Notes under the pieces: generated by a model
Told to the model about the DNA's origin: nothing
The model's input: the letters and a program-made list of their open reading frames with translations, nothing else
The model's database searches: none
Assembly: GCA_902494875.1 (NCBI GenBank)
Contig: CABUUO010000002.1
Span: 1-64,000 of the forward strand
Direction of reading: 5' to 3'
Source of the DNA: an uncultured Pseudomonadota bacterium
GTDB lineage: Bacteria; Pseudomonadota; Alphaproteobacteria; RF32; CAG-239
DNA length: 64,000 nucleotides
Part shown: piece after piece, positions 34,486 to 42,300 of the stretch
How the letters are laid out: each line of letters begins with the position of its first letter
Numbering within the stretch: the first letter of the stretch is position 1
Program-made: the position numbers and the translations under genes

Positions 34486-35766
34486 ATGGCGCTTGAAGAT
34501 GCTAATTTGACAGACATTAATCCTGATGCAGAAGGGAAACGCACTTGGGGAACCAAAATAACGGTTGACGGCACCAGTTATGCCACCAGTCTGTTCTGGC
34601 AGCCCCTGCAAAATCAGGAAGATCCGTTTACGGAAGTCGGAGAAGCGTCCGAAGGTATTCTGGAAGGCGCCGATTTGTTTTGTATCAAGCCGGGCAAGGC
34701 ACCGCAGTTTGGTATCTGCGTTTCTCACGAAGGTTATAAGAGCGGAGAAAACGTCGCCGCGGTTGCTTTGGCAACCGCGCTGTCCGACCGTTCGTCTTTT
34801 GTGGCAGTTTTTCAAACCGACAAAGGCTGGTGGTATACCTGCGTCAGAAACGACATTATCCTTTCTGACGGCGATATGCTGTTTTTAAACGAAGAAGACG
34901 CCAAAAACCAATTTATTTCGATGTTGGCCGTACCGGACTGGGGACGTAAAATTGCACCGGCGGCTTGGGGTATTGAAGAAACCGAGGATATTGAGCTGGA
35001 AAAATTGATGCAGCGCGGATTACACTCCAAACTGCAAAAGATCAAAGGGCTCCGCGGCGCCAAACTGCTGATGGTTATCGGCATTTCGGCAGTAGTTGTT
35101 TTCTGGCTTTTGTCTAATATTATTAACGCATTGTTTTTTACCCCCAAAAAGCGTCCGGTCATTGTTCCGGTTCAGCCTAAAATAATCAAGCCGGTAGTGG
35201 AAAAAGCGCCGGAGGTTAAACCTTGGGAACGCTTAAACGATCCGTCTCAGGTTATGAGCGGATGCATGGCAAAAATCGAACAGCTGGTCAGAATTATGCC
35301 GCCCGGATGGCAAATTGGCAACCTCAGCTGCACTCCGACCGGCGTATCAACCAGTTGGAACAGACAAATCGGACGTTTGTCCTGGGTAAAAAAAGCTTTG
35401 GACGTGTCGGGAATTCAGTTTTCATATCGGACGTTTTCCGATACGGGCGACAGTATAGCGGCGGGCGTATCGTTGGGAAAAATCGTTCAGATTTCTTCAC
35501 CGCCGATGAAAAGTCCGACGGAGCTTCGGGAGATGCTGAACGACTTTTTCCAAGGCATTAACCAAAACGTCGCTTTGAGCGACGGTTCTTATACATCGCC
35601 GGAAAAGAATATATATCGCTTTATCGGCTTTCGGTTTTCATCAACGTACAATCCGGAAGTATGGAGCGGCTTGTTAACAAAATTTTCAGGACTTGAGATT
35701 AAAGTTATAAATTATTCACCCAGTACAAATGTCTGGACCTACGAGGGGGCTATTTATGCATTATAA
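34486..35766 (+). CDS. pilO: PilO-type pilus accessory protein
   Basis: A 426-residue protein. A cytosolic N-terminal part (residues 1-190) is followed by a transmembrane helix near 195-218 (LLMVIGISAVVVFWLLSNII) and a periplasmic C-terminal domain with two Cys (SGCMAKIEQL, GNLSCTPTG). Architecture and operon place agree with PilO of type IVb pili, an inner-membrane alignment subunit that links the ATPase platform to the secretin. AGGA precedes the ATG. It overlaps the PilP gene by 11 bp. Confidence 0.85.
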   Translation: MALEDANLTDINPDAEGKRTWGTKITVDGTSYATSLFWQPLQNQEDPFTEVGEASEGILEGADLFCIKPGKAPQFGICVSHEGYKSGENVAAVALATALSDRSSFVAVFQTDKGWWYTCVRNDIILSDGDMLFLNEEDAKNQFISMLAVPDWGRKIAPAAWGIEETEDIELEKLMQRGLHSKLQKIKGLRGAKLLMVIGISAVVVFWLLSNIINALFFTPKKRPVIVPVQPKIIKPVVEKAPEVKPWERLNDPSQVMSGCMAKIEQLVRIMPPGWQIGNLSCTPTGVSTSWNRQIGRLSWVKKALDVSGIQFSYRTFSDTGDSIAAGVSLGKIVQISSPPMKSPTELREMLNDFFQGINQNVALSDGSYTSPEKNIYRFIGFRFSSTYNPEVWSGLLTKFSGLEIKVINYSPSTNVWTYEGAIYAL

Positions 35767-37165
35767 TATGAAAAAAATATTTGTGACAACGGCGCTGGCG
35801 TTAATATTCGGTTTAACCTGTTCCGGAAATGTTATGGCACAGGCTGCCATTTCTTTGTCTGATGATGCAAAAAAAGCCGACACCCAATCTGCTGCCAACG
35901 AGATTCCAGATGAAATATCTCTGTTTGGCGATGACGGCGACGATATTCTGACACCGCCGGCGAAAACCGAACCAGAAACAGCGAAAACCGAAAATAAACC
36001 GGAAGCAGCCAAAGATGACAAACAGGCTCCGTCGGAAACGGCAGCTCCGGGTCTGCCGGTTTTAGACATGCCGGCACAGCCCGAAAACGTTGAAAAGCCG
36101 CAAATTCCGGCCATTCCCGTTATCCCGGCCCCGGCGGCACAACAGGCCCCCCAGCCCGCAGCCATTCCCGAACCCAAACAGCAGGTTCCGGTCTTCAGCC
36201 AGTTGGGCAGTCAGATTATTGAAGACATTGACGACGACGTCTTTGCCAAAATGTCTGATCTTGAAAAAGAAACGGCAGTTTTGAATTTGGAACTGCGCAA
36301 AGAAAAAGTCAAAAACGACATTGAGGCTCTGCGCGCCATGCGCGACAAAGCCCAAGAAGAGGAAGAAGCGCGCAAACACGCCGAAAAGCTTAAACAAATC
36401 GCTCTTGAAAAAGAGGAAGAGCGAAAAATCCTTTTGGAACAGCAAAAGTTAAAAAATCTTGAAATCGTTTATGAAAAAGAACGTCAGGAAAAGCTGTTAA
36501 AGGCATATAAAAACAAAATGCTGGAAGAAAGCCAGAAGTGGATAGAACGCAATGCCGAAAATTATAAAGAAATCGCGGACTTGAAAAATGAACGGCAAAA
36601 ACTTATTAATGACTTTAAGGGCAAGTTTGTCCAACTGACCAAAATGGCCGATGAAGCAACAAACGAGGCAATCCGGGTACGGGATAATTATGCCAAGACA
36701 ATATCAGATCTGCAAACTCAGATATCTATTCTCAATGCTCGTCTGGAAGCAAGCGAGAAAACCAATCCGTTTGCGGAAAACGGCGGAGAACAAGCGGCTC
36801 CGCTTGAGGAAGAAGAGGCCTTAAAGCTTAGTGATTTGTATGCCGTTATGGAAATTCGCGGCAAAGGAAAAAATTTGAGCGCAAAATTGATTAACGAGAG
36901 CGGAGCACCATTCTTTGTCAAAGTGGGTACCGTGTTGCAAAGCGGACATGTTGTTGACGAAATATCCTCAACTTATGTCCGGGCCGACAAAGAGGGCAGC
37001 AAAGATTATCTTTATTTCTCGGCCGGCGGCGTTCTTGATCAGGAACCGGTGACCAACGAGGAGTTGAAAGTAAAGGTTTCCGATCCGGAGCAAGCTCCGG
37101 CGCCGAGCGGTATTGTTTCAAACCAAGGGATTCCCGGAATTGCTAGAGAAATGACCGTCAGATAG
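35756..37165 (+). CDS. pilP: PilP-type pilus assembly protein with added coiled coil
   Basis: About 469 residues from the ATG at 35756, after GAGGGGGC. Signal peptide ending NVMAQ. Pro/Ala-rich linker to about 150, then a long Lys/Glu coiled coil at about 170-340. The C-terminal about 70 residues match the PilP domain (MEIRGKGKNLSAKLINESGA ... VGTVLQSGHVVDEI). R64 PilP is only about 150 residues, so the first 340 residues are an extension. It probably connects the inner-membrane complex to the secretin. Confidence 0.85.
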   Translation: MHYNMKKIFVTTALALIFGLTCSGNVMAQAAISLSDDAKKADTQSAANEIPDEISLFGDDGDDILTPPAKTEPETAKTENKPEAAKDDKQAPSETAAPGLPVLDMPAQPENVEKPQIPAIPVIPAPAAQQAPQPAAIPEPKQQVPVFSQLGSQIIEDIDDDVFAKMSDLEKETAVLNLELRKEKVKNDIEALRAMRDKAQEEEEARKHAEKLKQIALEKEEERKILLEQQKLKNLEIVYEKERQEKLLKAYKNKMLEESQKWIERNAENYKEIADLKNERQKLINDFKGKFVQLTKMADEATNEAIRVRDNYAKTISDLQTQISILNARLEASEKTNPFAENGGEQAAPLEEEEALKLSDLYAVMEIRGKGKNLSAKLINESGAPFFVKVGTVLQSGHVVDEISSTYVRADKEGSKDYLYFSAGGVLDQEPVTNEELKVKVSDPEQAPAPSGIVSNQGIPGIAREMTVR

Positions 37166-37167
37166 TC

Positions 37168-38856
37168 ATGGCAGATGAGATGGAAAACGAACCGGAAGAG
37201 AAAGAAGTCAAGGATAGTCAGGAAAAACCGGCCGACGGAGTACCCAGCGTAGCGGTTTCAACCGGTCCTGTTGCGGCTCCGATTACCCAGTCTTTAGGCA
37301 AGCTGGAACTTTATTTTGCCAACGGACGAAAATTGCTCACCGTTCCCGGCGGAACTCTTAATATCAATGATGACACGCGCCGGCTTCTGGCCTTGTTCTC
37401 TGACGGAAGTTTTTTGGTAGCCGAATCACATAAGTTCGACGGACGCGTTTTGAGCTTTGAAGTTTTGGCACGCAGGAAACGGATTAACATCTTAAAACCG
37501 GTCTATCTGTCTCAAAACGAGCTTAACGCCATTTACAACTATGCCGAAAGAAACGTTGCCGACGCCGATGCCGACGAAGATCTTGACGCATTGCAAATGC
37601 AGAAAGACTTTGTGAACGTTATTGCCCGGGCCGCGGAAAAAAAGGTGTCCGATATTCACGTTGTGGTGGCAGACAGCACGCAGATTATGTTTCGCGTCAA
37701 CGGCATGATGTCCATTGAAATGGAATATAACAAAGACTGGGGCGAATCTTTTGTCCGCGCGGCCTTTGCTTCGGCGGACATTTCGGACTCCAACTATGCG
37801 CAGAACGAATTTCAGGGCGCACAGAAGCTGGGGTCGACCCCTCTGCGCGGGTCTAAAGGCAAGCTGATGCTGCCGCATAACGTTTTGGCCATCCGCTTAC
37901 AGTTTAATCCGATTGCGTTTGGTTCTCAATATTTGGTCATGCGTCTGTTGTATGCCGACGACAATCCTAACGGCAGCGGCGATTTGGCATCGTTAGGACT
38001 GGGCGAATATGAAGAGAAGCTGTTTTACCGTCTGAGAGCGGTTCCGACCGGAGTCAGCATCGTTTCCGGTCCGACCGGTTCCGGAAAATCAACGACCCTG
38101 CAAAGAAACATGATTAAACTTTTGCAGGAAAAGAATTACGAAATTAATCTGATTACGGTGGAAGATCCGCCGGAATATCCCATTCCCGGCGCCAGACAGA
38201 TGCCGGTGACAAACGCCAATACTGAAGAAGAAAAAGATGAACAGTTCACCAAAGCGCTATCGGCGGCGCTGCGTTCCGACCCTGACGTCATGATGGTCGG
38301 TGAAATTCGTTCGCTTTCGGCTGCACAATTGACTTTTAAGGGCGCTTTGTCCGGACACGGTATGTGGACCACGCTGCACGCCAACTCAGCGCCGGCAATT
38401 ATCCCCCGTCTGCGCGATATGGGCGTGGAGACATTTAAGCTCGGCGACCCGGAGCTGGTTAAAGGATTAATCGGTCAGCGTCTGTTCAGAAAGCTCTGCC
38501 CGCATTGCCGCAAATCAGTCAAGGAAATGCTTGACGAACCGGCAGTACAGCGTCTGAAAGTAGCTTTGGGCGATTTTGGCATTGAAAACACCTATGTACG
38601 CGGTCCCGGCTGTAAGTTCTGCGGAGGTTCCGGAATCAAAGGACGTATGAGCGTGCCAGAGATTATTCTGCCGGATGCCATGTTTTTGGAACTGATCATT
38701 AAAGGCGAAACCCGTAAAGCCATTGACTACTGGACCAGCGATCTGGGCGGCAGAACGATGAAAGACGCGGCTATCGAAAGAATGCTGAAGGGATATATTG
38801 ATCTTGACGAAGTAGAACGCTGGTGCGGACTGATGGACCAGCGCCCGGTTTATTAA
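37168..38856 (+). CDS. pilQ: PilQ-type pilus assembly ATPase (GspE/PilB family)
   Basis: A 562-residue cytosolic ATPase. Walker A SGPTGSGKSTT near 300-308, Asp box TVEDPPEYP, Walker B-like MMVGEIR and His box TTLHANSA. Two CxxC pairs (CPHC near 443 and CKFC near 482) form the zinc site typical of extension ATPases. It should drive pilus extension by acting on the PilR platform. No clear ribosome site before the ATG, which is two bases after the PilP stop, so translation is probably coupled. Confidence 0.95.
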   Translation: MADEMENEPEEKEVKDSQEKPADGVPSVAVSTGPVAAPITQSLGKLELYFANGRKLLTVPGGTLNINDDTRRLLALFSDGSFLVAESHKFDGRVLSFEVLARRKRINILKPVYLSQNELNAIYNYAERNVADADADEDLDALQMQKDFVNVIARAAEKKVSDIHVVVADSTQIMFRVNGMMSIEMEYNKDWGESFVRAAFASADISDSNYAQNEFQGAQKLGSTPLRGSKGKLMLPHNVLAIRLQFNPIAFGSQYLVMRLLYADDNPNGSGDLASLGLGEYEEKLFYRLRAVPTGVSIVSGPTGSGKSTTLQRNMIKLLQEKNYEINLITVEDPPEYPIPGARQMPVTNANTEEEKDEQFTKALSAALRSDPDVMMVGEIRSLSAAQLTFKGALSGHGMWTTLHANSAPAIIPRLRDMGVETFKLGDPELVKGLIGQRLFRKLCPHCRKSVKEMLDEPAVQRLKVALGDFGIENTYVRGPGCKFCGGSGIKGRMSVPEIILPDAMFLELIIKGETRKAIDYWTSDLGGRTMKDAAIERMLKGYIDLDEVERWCGLMDQRPVY

Positions 38857-38872
38857 AGTTTAGGAGAGAATT

Positions 38873-40006
38873 ATGGCAGGCGAACAGGAAAAAAGAAGCG
38901 CGTCCAATTCGATGCAAAAGGCTATGCGCAAGCTCAATACGGTTGAGGAATATTACGCTAAGCTGATTTGTAACTTTTCCAATGAAGCACGATTAAAACT
39001 CTATCGCAAAATCGCCTCGCTGATGAGAAACCGCTTTTCTCTGATGAGTGCTTTGGATATGCTTCATGACAGCGCCAGCGACGGCGGCAAAAGTCCGGGA
39101 GAACCGATGGCTATCGCCATTGCCTGCTGGGGTCGGGCGCTCAACAACGGTTTGACGTTTTCCGACGCTCTGAAAGGCTGGGCTCCGGACCGTGAACGAC
39201 TGATGCTGTCGGTCGGTGACGTCTCAGACCTGGAAGGCGCTCTGCTCAACCTTATTCGTGTTACCGAAGGTTCAACAAAGATGATCCGTCCGATTATCGG
39301 CGCAATTGCTTACCCGACCTTTTTGTTTTTGATGGCGGTTTTGATTATTTACGGTATCGGCGTATATATGGTGCCGCCGATGTTGGATGCGGCGCCCGGC
39401 GTTCGTTGGCGAGGACTGGCAAAAGATCTGGTTGATGTTTCGGCCTGGATTCAACAATATTGGCTGGTTGCATTTTCAGCACTGCCGATCACAATGCTGG
39501 TCATCTACCTGACAATCGGACTCTGGACCGGACCTATCCGCGCCATTGTCGATAATATGCCGCCTTATTCACTTTATAAGGTGTTCGTCGGCATCAGTTG
39601 GCTGCTGGCCTTGTCCGCACTGGTTAAGGGCGGTACGCCGGTATCAACGGCGATGCGGGCCTTGAGGCGCGACGCGACCCGCTATTTGAAAGAAAGAATT
39701 GACAAGACGCTGGTCTTCATCAACAACGGTGACAACCTTGGTATTGCCCTGAAAAAAACCGGACTTGATTTTCCCGATAAGGAAGTTATTGCCGATTTAA
39801 AAATTTATTCGGAATTGGATAACTTTGAAGAAGCTCTGGAATCGCTGGCCAATCAATGGCTGGAGGAGTCCGTTTATCTGATTGAGCAGAAGGCGGCTTT
39901 GTTAAATATGGCGGCAATTCTAAGCGTCGGCGGCGTTATCGCCTGGGCCGTCATGGGCACCTTTGAAATGCAAGACCAAATTACCAGCAGTATGGGACAA
40001 GGCTGA
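38873..40006 (+). CDS. pilR: PilR-type inner-membrane platform protein (GspF family)
   Basis: A 377-residue protein with hydrophobic segments near 150-172, 195-220 and 345-370, and the repeated GspF cytosolic domain pattern on either side (SLMSALDMLHDSA and LVKGGTPVSTAMRAL). It is the membrane platform that couples the PilQ ATPase to pilin polymerisation. TTAGGAGAG precedes the ATG. Its TGA overlaps the next start (TGATG). Confidence 0.93.
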   Translation: MAGEQEKRSASNSMQKAMRKLNTVEEYYAKLICNFSNEARLKLYRKIASLMRNRFSLMSALDMLHDSASDGGKSPGEPMAIAIACWGRALNNGLTFSDALKGWAPDRERLMLSVGDVSDLEGALLNLIRVTEGSTKMIRPIIGAIAYPTFLFLMAVLIIYGIGVYMVPPMLDAAPGVRWRGLAKDLVDVSAWIQQYWLVAFSALPITMLVIYLTIGLWTGPIRAIVDNMPPYSLYKVFVGISWLLALSALVKGGTPVSTAMRALRRDATRYLKERIDKTLVFINNGDNLGIALKKTGLDFPDKEVIADLKIYSELDNFEEALESLANQWLEESVYLIEQKAALLNMAAILSVGGVIAWAVMGTFEMQDQITSSMGQG

Positions 40007-40593
40007 TGGAAAAGGCAAAAATAATTTTTAATAAAGCAATAAAAATTTTTCATTCACCGGAAAGAATCGGCATTGCCGCGGCCGGAGCCGTTGTCATAAT
40101 TGCCGCGGCAGCTTGGTTTTTGCTTAAAAGTCCGAAACCAGACGCCAATATTGTTACGGCCGGCAATCAAATCAGCCTGTTGACAGATAATGTACGAAAA
40201 TTTTACCGTAATCGTCCCGATGCTTGGGGACTAAATACGCAATCTGTTTTGAAAAATGCAATTGCTCCCCAGGAAATGGTTCAAAACGGCAAATTGATTA
40301 ACGCATTAGGAAAGGAAACCTTGGTCGGTGCGGATTCAAACGGCACGACGGTTATGCCCGGCAGCAGAAATTTTGCCATTACTTTCAGAGGACTGGATTA
40401 TGAAGAATGCGTTGAACTGTCCGCACTGGCTCCCGACGAAAAGACAGCATTGAGCCTTACTTCGGAAACGATTGCCAACGAGACAGAAACAATGTTTATC
40501 TGGGGCGGAGAACATCCGCTTCCGATAACAAGAAAAGCTGCGGAAGAATTCTGCAAACAACAAAATTCTCTCATTTGGAACATATTGTTATAG
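40006..40593 (+). CDS. Pilin-like protein without a canonical leader
   Basis: A 195-residue protein with one hydrophobic helix at about 20-42 (RIGIAAAGAVVIIAAAAWFL) but no Gly plus Glu+5 prepilin motif. The body follows the pattern of the two pilins downstream: NQISLLTDNVRKFYRNRP, a segment on loss or gain of an asparagine-rich loop, ECVELSAL, and CKQQNSLIWNILL with the final C-x-N-x-I-W. It therefore looks like a pilin relative that keeps its N-terminus, possibly an inner-membrane minor subunit or an assembly factor. Coupled to pilR by start/stop overlap. Confidence 0.75.
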   Translation: MEKAKIIFNKAIKIFHSPERIGIAAAGAVVIIAAAAWFLLKSPKPDANIVTAGNQISLLTDNVRKFYRNRPDAWGLNTQSVLKNAIAPQEMVQNGKLINALGKETLVGADSNGTTVMPGSRNFAITFRGLDYEECVELSALAPDEKTALSLTSETIANETETMFIWGGEHPLPITRKAAEEFCKQQNSLIWNILL

Positions 40594-40729
40594 TTTCTGT
40601 TTTACAGAATAAAGTTATATGTTTCAAAGCGTAATTATGACTAAAGATAGGCTTATTTATCTTTTATTAATAAGTTATAGTTAAGATGTGAGAAGAAAAA
40701 ACTTTGAAGTGTGTTTTAGGAGAAAAGAG

Positions 40730-41344
40730 ATGAAGAGTTTATTCAAAAATGAGCAGAGCGGACGTTCCATGGTGGAAATGCTCGGCGTGCTCGCGATTAT
40801 CGGCGTATTGTCGGTCGGCGGTATCTCCGGTTATTCGAAAGCCATGGCTAAATTTAAACTGACCAAGGCGCAAGACCAGTTGTCCATGATGATTATGAAC
40901 ATCAGAACCGCATTTGCAACCTCCCCTGGTTATCCGGGTTTAACAACAAAAAATGCTATTGATTACAAGCTGGTATCTCAGGAAATGGTCGTTGCCGGAA
41001 GTACTTCGTTGATTAACGCATTTGGCGGCGATACGATTGTTGAAGCAATTAACGGAGCGGATGGTACTCCTAACGGTGCATTCCAGATTGTATTCTCCGG
41101 TCTCGGTAAAGATGTCTGCGTCAGCTTGGCTACCTCTGATTGGGGTACTGACGGCTTAATTGGTATCGGCGTTGCCTCTACCAAAATCAGTAAAATTACA
41201 GGTACGCCGTCCGCTGCAGTTTCATTTGCAGGTGGCGGCAGTTTGAACGGGCCTAAGGCTCTGCCGTTGTCTATTTCTGACGTTCGTAAGTCCAATGCCT
41301 GTGGTTCGGATAACACCAACTCGATTACCTGGGTTTATAACTAA
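40730..41344 (+). CDS. pilS: Type IVb major pilin (PilS-type), copy 1
   Basis: About 204 residues from the ATG at 40730, seven bases after AGGAG; start codons upstream lie before the ribosome site. The leader is short (KSLFKNEQSG), followed by RSMVEMLGVLAIIGVLSVGG: Gly at -1 and Glu at +5 as required by prepilin peptidase, with an unusual Arg at +1. The hydrophobic stalk is followed by a globular head ending with a Cys-containing D-region (CGSDNTNSITW). It lies 136 bp after the pilin-like gene and is followed by its own terminator, fitting a strongly expressed subunit. Confidence 0.93.
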   Translation: MKSLFKNEQSGRSMVEMLGVLAIIGVLSVGGISGYSKAMAKFKLTKAQDQLSMMIMNIRTAFATSPGYPGLTTKNAIDYKLVSQEMVVAGSTSLINAFGGDTIVEAINGADGTPNGAFQIVFSGLGKDVCVSLATSDWGTDGLIGIGVASTKISKITGTPSAAVSFAGGGSLNGPKALPLSISDVRKSNACGSDNTNSITWVYN

Positions 41345-41370
41345 AGTTATAAGAGGCATAATTTTCTATA

Positions 41371-41397
41371 AAAAGGTGTGTTTTGACACACCTTTTT
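41371..41397 (+). terminator. Rho-independent terminator after pilin 1
   Basis: Hairpin AAAAGGTGTG-TTTTGA-CACACCTTTTT with a T tract, 26 bp after the pilin 1 stop. Confidence 0.9.
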
Positions 41398-41399
41398 AT

Positions 41400-41427
41400 T
41401 TTACCCGAAATAAATCTATGTTATAAT
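41400..41427 (+). promoter_or_regulatory. Candidate promoter for pilin 2
   Basis: TTTACC, 16 bp, TATAAT directly after the preceding terminator and 34 bp before the pilin 2 ATG (which has AGAGGGG). The perfect -10 box makes independent transcription of the second pilin likely. Confidence 0.5.
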
Positions 41428-41461
41428 TAGGATGATATTATTTAATTAAGAGGGGTCAAAA

Positions 41462-42049
41462 ATGAACAGAAACGAACAATCCGGAAGATCAATGGTTGAA
41501 ATTCTCGGCGTTTTGGCCATTGTTGGTGTGCTTTCTGTCGGCGGTATTGCCGGCTATTCAAAAGCGATGGCTAAATTTAAGCTGACAAAGGCACAAGACC
41601 AACTGCAGATGATGGTGATGAATATCCGCACGGCTTACGTCACTTCCCCGGGATTTCCGGATCTTAATACCGCGCATGTAATTGAATATAAACTGGCCTC
41701 CTCCGAAATGATGGTTGATTCAAAAAATCTGCTGAACGCCTTTGGCGGAAAGGTTTATGTTGAGGCAACCGAAAATCTGGAAAGAAATTCCGACGGCGCG
41801 TTTGCTATTCTTTATGCCGGTCTGGGGCGGGACTCTTGCGTCAGTCTGGCAACCTCCGACTGGGGTACGGACGGACTAATCGGGATTTACGTTGATTCGA
41901 CGACCGACCCGATTAACAAGATCGAAAATCCTAACGCATTGTCCAAAGAACAACTCAAACAACCTTCAGAACTTCCCATTTCGCTGACAACGGCACGAGA
42001 AAAATGCAGTTCGGACAATAACAACCTTATAACCTGGTATTATCTTTAA
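41462..42049 (+). CDS. pilS: Type IVb pilin, copy 2
   Basis: A 195-residue prepilin, clearly paralogous to copy 1. The leader NRNEQSG is followed by RSMVEILGVLAIVGVLSVGG with the same Gly/Arg/Glu+5 pattern and an almost identical stalk (KAMAKFKLTKAQDQL). The head is diverged in its centre but keeps CVSLATSDWGTDGLIGI and the C-terminal CSSDNNNLITW. AGAGGGG precedes the ATG. Its own promoter and terminator allow different expression from copy 1. It may be an alternative major subunit or a minor one. Confidence 0.92.
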   Translation: MNRNEQSGRSMVEILGVLAIVGVLSVGGIAGYSKAMAKFKLTKAQDQLQMMVMNIRTAYVTSPGFPDLNTAHVIEYKLASSEMMVDSKNLLNAFGGKVYVEATENLERNSDGAFAILYAGLGRDSCVSLATSDWGTDGLIGIYVDSTTDPINKIENPNALSKEQLKQPSELPISLTTAREKCSSDNNNLITWYYL

Positions 42050-42055
42050 GACTGT

Positions 42056-42082
42056 AAAAGCACCGATTACGGTGCTTTTTTT
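42056..42082 (+). terminator. Rho-independent terminator after pilin 2
   Basis: Hairpin AAAAGCACCG-ATTA-CGGTGCTTTTTTT starting seven bases after the stop. Confidence 0.9.
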
Positions 42083-42089
42083 ATGTCGT

Positions 42090-42295
42090 TCCGGTGCTTT
42101 CTTTTGTTCTGTTATGCCGGACCTGATCCGGTATCCAGATCAAACATTGATTCCTGCTTCCACTTGGACTCCGAGGCAAGCCCGGAGTGACCCAGCGTGG
42201 GCGTGCAGCGCATTATTTGTCATGTTTCGCTACGCTCAACATCCCAGCCGATTAACAAGGCTGAGGCCCTTCGACAAGCTCAGGGTGACAACAAA
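42090..42295. repeat. Intergenic cluster of short palindromic repeat elements
   Basis: About 200 bp without a real gene hold four imperfect inverted repeats: CCGGA/TCCGG at 42117-42131, ACTCCG/CGGAGT at 42168-42188, ATGTT/AACAT at 42222-42242 and CCCT/AGGG at 42267-42285. The sequences resemble dispersed intergenic elements often seen in bacterial genomes (GCCGGACCTGATCCGG, CCCTTCGACAAGCTCAGGGT). An open frame of 82 codons across it (42072-42320) looks like a chance translation of these repeats. Confidence 0.75.
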
Positions 42296-42300
42296 GACAT

